This document shows, piece by piece, positions 33,757 through 41,279 of a stretch of DNA of 64,000 nt. How positions within the stretch are numbered: the stretch's first letter is position 1; each line of letters begins with the position of its first letter. The DNA comes from Adlercreutzia caecimuris B7. GTDB taxonomy: Bacteria; Actinomycetota; Coriobacteriia; Coriobacteriales; Eggerthellaceae. Under the pieces are notes generated by a model. It was not told the DNA's origin, made no database searches, and saw only the letters and a program-made list of their open reading frames with translations. The stretch lies in NCBI RefSeq assembly GCF_000403355.2, contig NZ_KE159646.1, forward strand, positions 1,268,258-1,332,257. The letters run 5' to 3'. The position numbers and the translations under genes are program-made.

Positions 33757-35133
33757 CTATTTCTTCTTCTCGATGGGGTGCGCCGCCACCCAGCCGGCGA
33801 TCTCGGACTGCTTGGCGCGGCCGAGGGCGAGGGCGCCGGGGGCCACATCCTTCGTGATAGTGGAGCCGGCGCCCACGAGCGCGCCCGCGCCGATAGTCAC
33901 GGGAGCCACCATCATGGTGTCGCTGCCGATGAAGGCGCCGTCCTCGATGACGGTGGCATGCTTGTTCGCGCCGTCATAGTTGCAGGTGATGGAACCGGCG
34001 CCGATGTTCACGCCCTCGCCGATGGTGGTGTCGCCGATATAGGACAGATGCGGCACCTTGCTGCCGCGGCCGACGGTGGACTTCTTGATCTCCACGTGGG
34101 TGCCGGCCTTGGCGCCCTCGCACAGGTGCGCGGCCGGGCGCAGGTAGGCGCGCGGACCGGTGGTGGCGCCGTCGTCGATTTGCGCCTCCACAGCCACCGT
34201 CTCGTCGATGACGCAACCCGCGCCGATGCGCGTGTCGGTCAGGCGGCAGTTCGGGCCCACCACGGTATCCTCGCCGATGGAGGTGGCACCCATGAGGATG
34301 ACGTTGGGAAGCAGCTCAACATCGGGGGCGATTTCCACCTCGGGGCCGATATAGGCCGTGGCCGGGTCCCACAGGGTGACGCCGGCGGCCATATGGGCCT
34401 CGTTAATGCGGCGCTGCATGACGCGGGTGGCCTCGGCCAGCTGTCCGCGGGAGTTCACGCCCAGGCACTGCTCGGCGTCGTCGGTCTTGTAGGCGAGCAC
34501 CGCCCGGCCCGCCTCGCGGGCGATGGCCAGCACATCGGTGAGGTAGAACTCGCCTTGGGCGTTGTTCGCGTCCACCTGGGCAAGCGCGTCGAAGAGGGCG
34601 GCGGCGTCGAAGCAGTAGAAGCCCGAGTTGCACTCGGTGATGGCGGCCTCTTCGGGAGAAGCGTCCTTCTGCTCCACGATGCGGGCCACCTCGCCGGCCC
34701 CGTCGCGCACGATGCGGCCGTAGCCGAAGGGATTCTCGAGTTCCATGGTGAGCACCACCACGGCGGCATCGTGCTCCTCGCGCAGGGCGCACATCTCGCG
34801 GATGGTCTCGGGGCGGATGAGCGGCGAATCGCCGGAGAGCACCACCACGGCGCCGTCGAAGCCGGCAAGCGCGTCCTTGGCCGCCAGCACCGCGTCGGCC
34901 GTGCCGCGCTGGGCGGTCTGCACCGCCACTTCTGTATCGCCTTCGACCAGCGGAATCACCTGCTCGCGCTGATGCCCCACCACCGAGACCACCTTGTCGG
35001 CGCCAGCAGCCTTCGCAGCTTCCACCACCCAGCGCACGAGTGGCCGGCCCAGCACCTCGTGGACCACCTTCGGCTTCTTCGACTTCATGCGGGTACCCGC
35101 CCCCGCCGCTAGGATAATCGCAGCAGTTTCCAT
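33757..35133 (-). CDS. glmU: Bifunctional GlmU (GlcN-1-P acetyltransferase/UDP-GlcNAc pyrophosphorylase)
   Basis: A 458-residue enzyme making UDP-GlcNAc for peptidoglycan. The N-terminal uridyltransferase begins 'IILAAGAGTRMKSKKPKVVHE' (the LAAGxGTRM signature plus a Lys) and has 'VLSGDSPLI'. The C-terminal half is a left-handed beta-helix of hexapeptide repeats with 'GTHVEIKKSTVGRGSKVPHLSYIGD' and 'NIGAGSITCNYDG' around the acetyltransferase site. Start at ATG 35133 (METAAIILAAG), with AGAAGGGCG before it; a 7-codon extension is open. A divergent promoter region is shared with the cysteine-rich protein gene at 35246. Confidence 0.96.
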   Translation of the reverse strand: METAAIILAAGAGTRMKSKKPKVVHEVLGRPLVRWVVEAAKAAGADKVVSVVGHQREQVIPLVEGDTEVAVQTAQRGTADAVLAAKDALAGFDGAVVVLSGDSPLIRPETIREMCALREEHDAAVVVLTMELENPFGYGRIVRDGAGEVARIVEQKDASPEEAAITECNSGFYCFDAAALFDALAQVDANNAQGEFYLTDVLAIAREAGRAVLAYKTDDAEQCLGVNSRGQLAEATRVMQRRINEAHMAAGVTLWDPATAYIGPEVEIAPDVELLPNVILMGATSIGEDTVVGPNCRLTDTRIGAGCVIDETVAVEAQIDDGATTGPRAYLRPAAHLCEGAKAGTHVEIKKSTVGRGSKVPHLSYIGDTTIGEGVNIGAGSITCNYDGANKHATVIEDGAFIGSDTMMVAPVTIGAGALVGAGSTITKDVAPGALALGRAKQSEIAGWVAAHPIEKKK

Positions 35134-35183
35134 GCAACGCCCTTCTATAGCCATTCGCGCGCCCCACGGCGCTCATTTCCGAT

Positions 35184-35213
35184 TGGCTCAGTATAGCGCA
35201 AGGCCCTTATAAT
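35184..35213 (+). promoter_or_regulatory. Promoter of the cysteine-rich protein gene; overlapping divergent glmU promoter
   Basis: TTGGCT (35184-35189) and TATAAT (35208-35213) are 18 bases apart on the plus strand. On the minus strand TATACT (35195-35190) lies in the same stretch and could serve glmU. The two promoters overlap, so their use may be mutually exclusive. Confidence 0.55.
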
Positions 35214-35245
35214 CGAGAAAACAGCCACGGAGAAAGGACGCGCCC

Positions 35246-35761
35246 ATGGCCAAGGGATTGGACGAGCTGGCCCGCGAGCAGTTGGTGGAGCTGCTGGAGA
35301 TTACCGCGAAGGACACCATCGCCCTGGACGGCACGTGGTTCCAGTCGCTTGAGACCGAGCAGGGCATGGATACGGCCATGGAACACGACCGGGCCGCCTG
35401 GCGCCGCTTCGTGCCGAGCGAGGCGCAGCGCCTGAAGAAGCTGCTGGGGCTGCCGGATGCCTGCGGGCTTGAAGGCCTAGCGGCGGCGCTCCCTTTGCGC
35501 TGCACGTCGCTGGCCAACGAATGGGAAATCGCGTGGGAAGAAGACGGCGCGCTGCTGTTCCGCATCACCGACTGCCGCGTGCAGAACGCCCGAGCGCGCA
35601 AGGGCATGGGGTTCCACCCGTGCAAGTCGGTGGGCATCCTGGAATACGGCGAATTCGCCCGCGCCCTGGACGACCGCATCTGCTGCGCGTGCGCCAGCTG
35701 CTTCCCCGACATCACCGACGAAACCTGCAACTGCGCCTGGCGGTTCTGGATGGAGGAATAG
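35246..35761 (+). CDS. Cysteine-rich DUF6125-like protein
   Basis: A 171-residue soluble protein. It has a helical N-terminal half ('GLDELAREQLVELLEITAKD', 'GTWFQSLE', 'DRAAWRRF') and a C-terminal half with many cysteines: 'RITDCRVQNARARKGMGFHPCKSVG' and 'DDRICCACASCFPD' then 'ETCNCAWRFW'. The pattern resembles a family listed as DUF6125, in which a 'C-R-x-Q-x-A-R-x-x-K-G' stretch and clustered cysteines are conserved. The clusters suggest a metal or iron-sulfur centre, and related L2-like or dehalogenase activators are possible; function unknown. GGAGAAAGGACGCGCCC precedes the ATG. It converges on the toxin-like gene 17 bases downstream. Confidence 0.65.
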   Translation: MAKGLDELAREQLVELLEITAKDTIALDGTWFQSLETEQGMDTAMEHDRAAWRRFVPSEAQRLKKLLGLPDACGLEGLAAALPLRCTSLANEWEIAWEEDGALLFRITDCRVQNARARKGMGFHPCKSVGILEYGEFARALDDRICCACASCFPDITDETCNCAWRFWMEE

Positions 35762-35778
35762 CCAATCGGCAGGCTATC

Positions 35779-36171
35779 CTAGAGTCTGATTTCGCTTCCC
35801 AGAACTATGCGATGGTAAATGTCTGCGGGTTTGAAGCGGTGGCCGAACCCCTTCACCTCCACATAACCCTCGCGCGGACGGAATACCACGCGGAGCACCG
35901 CCTTTTCACCCTGGGCTCGACGCAACTGAAAGTGGTGTGACCACCATCCATCGAGACTTCCAACGAGCGCATCAGGCGTCACCTTGCCTGACGCTACCTG
36001 CTCGAGAGCGCGACAGCAGCTGGCCACGGCCACAGCGAAATCATCTTCATTAGGCCACACTTTCGCCAGCAGCGTCACATCCTCCACCAAAGCCTCGGGC
36101 GCCATTCGAATGGAAGGTAAAGAAGATATCCGAGCAATAGCCGACCGAAGCAGATCGCTACTCACCGCCAT
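35779..36171 (-). CDS. RelE/ParE-like putative toxin
   Basis: A 130-residue protein that I do not recognise with certainty. The last about 50 residues ('RRAQGEKAVLRVVFRPREGY' then VEVKGFGHRFKPADIYHRI) resemble the beta-sheet core of RelE/ParE toxins, ending in the typical 'R-x-x-x-IY' strand and basic residues. The N-terminal 80 residues are helical and longer than in classic RelE. The ATG at 36171 overlaps the upstream Phd-like gene by 14 bases, the usual toxin-after-antitoxin coupling. The earlier in-frame codons to 36291 are overlap only. Endoribonuclease or gyrase targeting is not shown. Base composition is slightly below the genome average. Confidence 0.55.
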   Translation of the reverse strand: MAVSSDLLRSAIARISSLPSIRMAPEALVEDVTLLAKVWPNEDDFAVAVASCCRALEQVASGKVTPDALVGSLDGWWSHHFQLRRAQGEKAVLRVVFRPREGYVEVKGFGHRFKPADIYHRIVLGSEIRL

Positions 36172-36529
36172 CGAGGAACTCCCGGATCTTGTTCTCGCGC
36201 GCGTCGAACTCGGCCAACGCCGCCGTCGCCAAGGCTGTCCCTTCCGCAGGCTCGGAATAATCGCAACGCATATCGAAGAGGGCACGCACATAGGCCTGCT
36301 CTAACTCTGCCTCAAGTTGGGAAATGTAGGAGGAAACATCGTCAGCGTAATCGGGTGTCAGCAAAAGCCCGATGGTGCCAGCCCGATCGGTCACCTCCAC
36401 ACAGCCGCTCTCATCGAGCGTATGACGCCACGCTTTTCCCCGCGCAAACTCCGATATGCCCACTCGTTGCGTGCCGGCCGCCATACCGCAGAACCGATGG
36501 GCTTTTTCCTCTTGAGCCAAAGGAGACAT
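36158..36529 (-). CDS. Phd/YefM-like putative antitoxin
   Basis: A 123-residue protein. Residues about 20-75 fit the Phd/YefM fold: 'QRVGISEFARGKAWRHTLDE', then 'VEVTDRAGTIGLLLTPDYADD' with the beta-hairpin and the terminal helix of that DNA-binding family. The C-terminal half is acidic and helical ('LEAELEQAY', 'CDYSEP', 'EFDARENKIREFLDGGE'), as expected for the toxin-binding tail. The ATG at 36529 follows GAGGAAGGTGGTTCC. Its promoter overlaps a perfect 18-bp inverted repeat, so autoregulation is likely. The downstream gene overlaps it. Recognition is by pattern; a database profile would decide. Confidence 0.6.
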   Translation of the reverse strand: MSPLAQEEKAHRFCGMAAGTQRVGISEFARGKAWRHTLDESGCVEVTDRAGTIGLLLTPDYADDVSSYISQLEAELEQAYVRALFDMRCDYSEPAEGTALATAALAEFDARENKIREFLDGGE

Positions 36530-36562
36530 GGAACCACCTTCCTCGCTAGGAGTGTTTTCTGC

Positions 36563-36574
36563 ATTGTACTACAA
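36563..36574 (-). promoter_or_regulatory. -10 box and small palindrome of the TA-like operon
   Basis: On the minus strand TACAAT (36568-36563) is a good -10, 34 bases before the antitoxin start. It lies within the odd palindrome TTGTA-G-TACAA, a possible second operator half-site. Confidence 0.45.
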
Positions 36575-36616
36575 ATGGGAAATGAATTCACATTTTGTTG
36601 TGAATTCATTTCCCAT
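36575..36616. promoter_or_regulatory. Perfect 18-bp inverted repeat, probable operator
   Basis: ATGGGAAATGAATTCACA (36575-36592) and its exact reverse complement (36599-36616) flank a 6-base spacer. The repeat begins 46 bases upstream of the antitoxin-like ATG and covers its -35 region. AT-rich long operators next to a Phd-like gene are the classic autoregulatory arrangement. It would also form a very stable hairpin in RNA, so a terminator or attachment role is an alternative. Confidence 0.65.
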
Positions 36617-37024
36617 AATAACTCTAATAGATTAGAGCGCAGGATGGAGCCGATCGCTCTCATATTACTCAGCCGGACAGAGGCATTCCTGTTAAAGCGA
36701 CCAACCTCGCACGCGCGTTTCGGACGCAAGCGATGTACGTGCATGTTATACTGACTTCGCCAAACGCCATAGGACCTTCGGGCCCGTTGAATAGTTGCAA
36801 TGCTTCAGCAGTTTTGCTGCTGCAATTGACCCTACGCCTTAACGATCAGGTAGAAGAGCATCTGCCTGACAAGGATCGTTTCGGCGTTGAGCCGTTGCAG
36901 CAATTCTTGGCGTTTGGCGACGAAGGGTGGATGCTCTCCTTCTTGCCGAACGCAGCTAAGCACTCTCCCTTCGTTTTCTCATACCGCCGTGCGCACGCAC
37001 AGCAAATCGAAGAAGGGAGACGTC
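36617..37024. other. AT-richer intergenic region, no convincing gene
   Basis: About 400 bases between the TA-like operon and the secreted protein gene. Short open frames exist on both strands, for example a minus-strand frame ending near 36840 (...VRQMLFYLIVKA), but none has a ribosome site plus family resemblance. They could be remnants of a lost gene. TATACT at 36747-36752 may be the -10 for the secreted protein. AAGAAGGGAGACGTC is the ribosome site of that gene. Confidence 0.45.
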
Positions 37025-37801
37025 ATGTCGCCAAGCACGTCAATCATGAAATTAAGATCAACCTGCATAACCGTTGCATTGATAGCGGCTGTATCGCTTC
37101 TTGCCTTAATACCCGAGCGCGCCCATGCCGCCATTGACGAAGTGGAGAACAATAACTCCTTCGAAGCCGCAACACCCATTTCTATGAATCAGAATGTTTA
37201 CGGCACAATAGATTCATCCGACAAGGAGGACTACTTCGAAATCAATCTTCCGACGAGCGGCACAATAAAAATTACTTTTGCGAATGACAGATTTTTCAAA
37301 ACGAGTTGGAACAGCCGTATTGGCATGGATATTTACAATGGCTACTTCGAACCCTTTGGAGACACCTATTTTCACTACAAAAACGTTAGCGTTAAAACCA
37401 CAAAACCCGAGAGCTTCACGATCAATCTTAAGAAAGGGACCAATTACATTAGGGTCGTCCCTAACTCTATAGTCACTTTCGACGAACCGCACCCATACCA
37501 CTTCAAACTTAGCTACGTGGTCCCTGGCACCACCATCAAAAAGGTCATTCCTGCAAAGAAAGCCTTCACCGTGAAATGGACGAAGAAATCGGGGGCAGCG
37601 AAATACCAAATTCGCTACTCAACCAAAAAATCAATGAGAGGCGCAAAGACGATAAACGTCTCGAAGGCGGCGAAGAGCAAAAAGATCAAGGGGCTCAAGT
37701 CGGGTAAGAAATACTATGTTCAGGTGCGTGCAGCGAAGAAGATCGGGGGGCAGTTGTACTATTCCAACTGGTCATCCAAAAAATCTGTTCGCACCAAATA
37801 A
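37025..37801 (+). CDS. Secreted protein with PPC-like and FN3-like domains
   Basis: A 258-residue protein with a signal peptide: basic start, hydrophobic core 'CITVALIAAVSLLALI', and a likely cut after 'ERAHA'. Residues about 38-150 ('AIDEVENNNSFEAATPI...GTIDSSDKEDYFEINL') match the start of bacterial pre-peptidase C-terminal (PPC) domains, which form small beta-sandwiches. The C-terminal about 95 residues are a lysine-rich fibronectin type III-like module ('KAFTVKWTKKSGAAKYQIRY', 'GLKSGKKYYVQVRA'), common in Coriobacteriia cell-surface proteins. The basic tail could bind the anionic wall. No enzyme domain is seen. The gene is much richer in A/T than its neighbours (AAA, AAT, ATT codons), suggesting transfer. 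A terminator follows. Confidence 0.75.
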   Translation: MSPSTSIMKLRSTCITVALIAAVSLLALIPERAHAAIDEVENNNSFEAATPISMNQNVYGTIDSSDKEDYFEINLPTSGTIKITFANDRFFKTSWNSRIGMDIYNGYFEPFGDTYFHYKNVSVKTTKPESFTINLKKGTNYIRVVPNSIVTFDEPHPYHFKLSYVVPGTTIKKVIPAKKAFTVKWTKKSGAAKYQIRYSTKKSMRGAKTINVSKAAKSKKIKGLKSGKKYYVQVRAAKKIGGQLYYSNWSSKKSVRTK

Positions 37802-37810
37802 AGCAGCGCT

Positions 37811-37848
37811 GAGGGGCCGTGCAACTCAAGTGCGGCCCCTCCTTTTCT
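37811..37848 (+). terminator. Terminator of the secreted protein gene
   Basis: GAGGGGCCG / CGGCCCCTC forms a 9-bp stem with a 13-base loop, followed by CTTTTCT. It lies 9 bases after the stop codon. Confidence 0.85.
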
Positions 37849-37936
37849 GAGATTTACTTCACTACAAGTCAATGCGCAATACAACCTCGTAGACCCCTAG
37901 AATTCTCAAAGGGCTACTTTTAACGCCCGCACACGA

Positions 37937-40741
37937 TCACTTGAAGCGCTTCAGCAGCAGGGAGTTGCTGACGACGCTCACGCTGGACAGGGCCATGGCG
38001 GCGCCAGCCAGGGCCGGGGCCAAGATGCCCACGGCGGCAAGAGGGATCATGATGCAGTTGTAGATGAGGGCCCAGAACAGGTTCTGCTTGATCTTGCGCA
38101 TGGTGGCCTTCGACAGGCGCAGGGCCACCATGAGGTCGGACAGGCGGTTACGCATGAGCACCACGCTTCCGGCATCCAGCGCCACGTCGGTGCCCGAGGC
38201 CATGGCCACGCCGATGTCGGCAGCGGCAAGCGCCGGAGCATCGTTGATGCCGTCGCCCACGAAGGCCACTACGGCCGGGTTCTCGGCCGCGGCGTCTCGA
38301 GCCGTCTGCACAGGGGATGCCAGGGGCACAGGCTCGGCGGGCACACCGGTCGCTGGATCGGTGCCGAGAAGGGCTGGGTCGGCCAGCTCGGCCTGGACCA
38401 GCCGTTCGTTTTCCCGCTCCGTGTCAGCAGCGGCCTTGCCGGCCGCGTGAAGGACCGCCACCGTGGCGGCGTCCTTCACGGCGCGCACGCAATCGGCCTT
38501 CTGCAGGGGCTTCACGCCGGCGAACACGTGGTCGGACGCGATGCCCACTTCCTCGGCGATGGCCCGCGCCGTGGGCTCGGCGTCGCCGGTGACCATGTAG
38601 GAGACCACGGAAAAGTCGCGGGCCAGGGCGGCCACCGTGGCGGCGGCATCGGGCTTCGGCTCGTCGCGGAACTGGATGCGGCCCGCTGGCGCGCCGTCCA
38701 CCATTACGAGGGAACCAGCCCCGTCGCTGGCAGCGCCCACGAACACCTCGCGGCCTTCCACCATGCCGCGCACACCCTCGCCCACCACGGCTTGGAAGTT
38801 TTCAACCGCGGGCATCGCCGCCAAACCGCGCTCGGCCGCATAGGCCACCACGGCGCGGGCGAGAGGGTGCTCGCTCTTCGCCTCCAGCGCGGCGGCCAGC
38901 CGCAGAGCATCGTCGGGCACGTTGCAGGCCACCACCGCCGGCTCGCCCACCGTGAGCGTGCCCGTCTTGTCGAACACAGCGGCGGTGAGGCCGCCCATGG
39001 TCTCGAGCACCGTGCCGTCCTTGATGAGCACGCCGAGCTGGGCTCCCTTGCCCATGCCGACGGTGAGCGCCGTGGGCGTCGCCAGACCGAGCGCGCAGGG
39101 GCAGGCCACGCAGATGACGGCGATGGCGGGCATGAGCGCCTGCACGAGACGACCATCGGGATCAGCGGGCACCATGAAGAACCACACGCAGAACACCACG
39201 AGCGCGATGACCAGGATAGCCGGCACGAACACCGCGGCGATGCGATCGGCGATGCGCTGGATGGGCGCCTTGGTACCCTGGGCGTCTTCCACCGCGCGCA
39301 CGATGCGGGCGAGGGTGGAGTCGGCACCCACGCGCAGGGCGCGCACCGTCACCGAACCCGTGGTGTTCTGGGTGCCGCCTGTGACGGCATCGCCCGCGGC
39401 CTTCACCACTGGCAGCGTCTCACCCGTGAGCATGGACTCGTCCACCTCGGTGGAGCCCTCGGTCACCACGCCGTCCACGGGCATCTTCTCGCCGGGCCGC
39501 ACGAGCACCGTATCGCCCGCCACCACCTGAGCCAGCGGCACTTCGCGCTCCTCGCCGCCGCGCAGCACGCAGGCCGTGGGCGGGGTCAGGTTCATGAGCG
39601 ACTCGATGGCCGCATTCGTGGCCCCCTTCGCGCGGCTCTCCAGCATCTTGCCCAAAAGCACGAAGGTGATGAGCATGGCGCAGGTCTCGAAATAGGGCAT
39701 GCCCTCGTTGATGGCCAGGGCCTCGTGGCTCGACCAGTCGTTTGCGACCACGGGCAAGAACGTGATCCACAGCGAGAACAGAAACGCGATGGAGGTGCCC
39801 AAGGCCACGAGCACGTCCATGTTCGCCGAGCCGCCCTTGAGCGAGCCCCACGCGCCCTTATAGAAGCGCGCGCCGCAGCCGAACTGCACGGGGACGGTCA
39901 GCGCCAGCAGCAGGATGTTCGCCGCGAACATGGCCTGCACATGGGTGGGCTCGGGCACGAACAGACCCGCCAGTGCGCTGCCTGCCCCCATGTGCCAGCC
40001 GGGGATCATGCCAACGGCCACGATGACGACGGTGAGAACAGCGGAGATGCCGAACACCTTGCGGTCGCGGGCAGCTCGGGCCGCCTCGCGGGCACGGCGG
40101 CGCTCGTCCACCAAAGGCGCGTCCTCGGGAATGAGCTCGGCGGTGAAGGCAAGGTTGTCGAAGACGGCGAGCATGTCGTCCACGCTGGCCTGGGCCGGAT
40201 CGAACACCACGCGACCGGTGTTGTTCGCGAGGTTCACGGCGACGTCGATCACGCCGGGCGTCTTGCGGTAGTGGCTCTCGATGGAGGCAGCGCAGTTCGC
40301 GCAGTGCATGCCCTCGATGGCCAGGCGAATGGCGGCCTCCGCGGGCCCGTCGGCACTGTCGGCGGCAGGCGTCCCTTCGCCATCGGGCACCGCGTGCGTT
40401 TTCGCGGCAGCCCCCGTTTTCCGCACCTCGGCTTCCCCCTGAGCCTCAGCAGCCTCGGCCGCCTTCTTCGCCGCCCTCTCGGCCTCATCGGCGGCGATGT
40501 CGGCCGCGAAGGGGTGCGGGCCCGCCTCGGGCATGACGGCCACCTTGAAGTTGGTGTCGTCGAGGGCGTGCAGCAGATCGTCCACACCCACCTGGCCCGG
40601 ATCGTAGGTTACCTCGGCGCTCTGGCCGGCCAGATCTACCGTCACCGCCGCCACGCCCGACAGCTCCTCGTAGTGCCGCGCCACATTCGCCACGCACTTC
40701 TCGCAGTGCATGACGGCCACGGCCAAACGCTGGGTTTCCAT
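37937..40741 (-). CDS. copA: Copper-exporting P1B-type ATPase
   Basis: A 934-residue heavy-metal ATPase, longer than the usual 750-830. Two N-terminal HMA domains carry CxxC at C13/C16 and C147/C150, separated by an Ala/Glu/Lys-rich linker. The membrane metal site is C547-P-C549 in '[11 protein letters not shown]', the phosphorylated residue D591 in 'VFDKTGTLT', and the hinge '[17 protein letters not shown]'. This pumps Cu(I) out of the cytoplasm. About 65 extra Ala/Glu/Pro-rich residues are inserted before the hinge, between '[12 protein letters not shown]' and '[11 protein letters not shown]', where most CopA proteins have under 20. csoR lies 9 bases upstream in the same operon. Confidence 0.94.
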   Translation of the reverse strand: METQRLAVAVMHCEKCVANVARHYEELSGVAAVTVDLAGQSAEVTYDPGQVGVDDLLHALDDTNFKVAVMPEAGPHPFAADIAADEAERAAKKAAEAAEAQGEAEVRKTGAAAKTHAVPDGEGTPAADSADGPAEAAIRLAIEGMHCANCAASIESHYRKTPGVIDVAVNLANNTGRVVFDPAQASVDDMLAVFDNLAFTAELIPEDAPLVDERRRAREAARAARDRKVFGISAVLTVVIVAVGMIPGWHMGAGSALAGLFVPEPTHVQAMFAANILLLALTVPVQFGCGARFYKGAWGSLKGGSANMDVLVALGTSIAFLFSLWITFLPVVANDWSSHEALAINEGMPYFETCAMLITFVLLGKMLESRAKGATNAAIESLMNLTPPTACVLRGGEEREVPLAQVVAGDTVLVRPGEKMPVDGVVTEGSTEVDESMLTGETLPVVKAAGDAVTGGTQNTTGSVTVRALRVGADSTLARIVRAVEDAQGTKAPIQRIADRIAAVFVPAILVIALVVFCVWFFMVPADPDGRLVQALMPAIAVICVACPCALGLATPTALTVGMGKGAQLGVLIKDGTVLETMGGLTAAVFDKTGTLTVGEPAVVACNVPDDALRLAAALEAKSEHPLARAVVAYAAERGLAAMPAVENFQAVVGEGVRGMVEGREVFVGAASDGAGSLVMVDGAPAGRIQFRDEPKPDAAATVAALARDFSVVSYMVTGDAEPTARAIAEEVGIASDHVFAGVKPLQKADCVRAVKDAATVAVLHAAGKAAADTERENERLVQAELADPALLGTDPATGVPAEPVPLASPVQTARDAAAENPAVVAFVGDGINDAPALAAADIGVAMASGTDVALDAGSVVLMRNRLSDLMVALRLSKATMRKIKQNLFWALIYNCIMIPLAAVGILAPALAGAAMALSSVSVVSNSLLLKRFK

Positions 40742-40750
40742 GAATGCCTC

Positions 40751-41098
40751 CTATTTCGCGAAGCGCCGCATGAGCGCCATCACTTCGTCGATCACTTCGT
40801 CGTTGCCCGCGCGCACCTCTTCCACCACGCAGGTGCGCATATGCTCGGCCAGAAGCATCTCCGACACGCGCCGCACGGCCGATTCGGCCGCCGCCAGCTG
40901 GGTGAGCACATCCCCGCAGTAGCGGTTGTCCTGAACCATGGCCTTCACGCCGTTGAGCTGCCCTATGGCGCGATTCAGGCGCCGCTGCACGTCGGCCTGC
41001 AACGCCTCGGACCGCGGCGTGGCCTTATGGCGGCACCCGCATTCCCGCACCGGCTCGACCAGGGCAGCTTCGCCGAGGCCCTCGCCCTTCTCTTCCAT
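40751..41098 (-). CDS. csoR: CsoR-family copper-sensing repressor
   Basis: A 115-residue DUF156/CsoR protein. The Cu(I) ligands are the expected Cys-His-Cys: C61 in 'NRYCGDVL', H86 and C90 in 'EHMRTC'. Helix 1 holds 'RRLNRAIGQLNGVKAMV', the family start. CsoR binds its operator without copper and releases it when Cu(I) is bound. An extra N-terminal segment has 'ECGCRH', which might add a metal site. It is first in the csoR-copA operon and a palindromic operator lies 38 bases before its ATG. Confidence 0.94.
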   Translation of the reverse strand: MEEKGEGLGEAALVEPVRECGCRHKATPRSEALQADVQRRLNRAIGQLNGVKAMVQDNRYCGDVLTQLAAAESAVRRVSEMLLAEHMRTCVVEEVRAGNDEVIDEVMALMRRFAK

Positions 41099-41135
41099 TC
41101 CTGCTCCTTCGATTGCAGATTCCGTTTTCTGATTT

Positions 41136-41152
41136 ATACCCCCTAGGGGTAT
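41136..41152 (-). promoter_or_regulatory. CsoR-type operator
   Basis: ATACCCCCTAGGGGTAT is an almost perfect palindrome with TACCC and GGGTA half-sites separated by 5 bases, the form known for CsoR boxes. It lies 38 bases before csoR and would cover its promoter. Confidence 0.8.
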
Positions 41153-41216
41153 TTTCTGTCAAGGGCTGCCTCCCTGGGTGGCAAGCATGCGCCCCGCATC
41201 TGAAGCGAGCGCCAAC

Positions 41217-41245
41217 GAAAAAGGGCGCCCCTGCAGGAGCGCCCT
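41217..41245 (-). terminator. Terminator of nhaA
   Basis: AGGGCGC / GCGCCCT forms the stem with a 10-base loop, followed on the minus strand by TTTTTCG. It lies about 35 bases after the nhaA stop and upstream of the csoR operator. Confidence 0.85.
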
Positions 41246-41279
41246 CGCGAATTGAGTCAACTGACGGAACTCGGCCGCC

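Noticed and set aside
36575-36616. Inverted repeat as the end of an insertion sequence
   Set aside because: The arms are only 6 bases apart, no transposase lies nearby and no target duplication is seen; the operator reading fits better.
36733-37137. Plus-strand frame of 134 codons before the secreted protein
   Set aside because: Overlaps the signal peptide region of the secreted protein in another frame and lacks a ribosome site or similarity.
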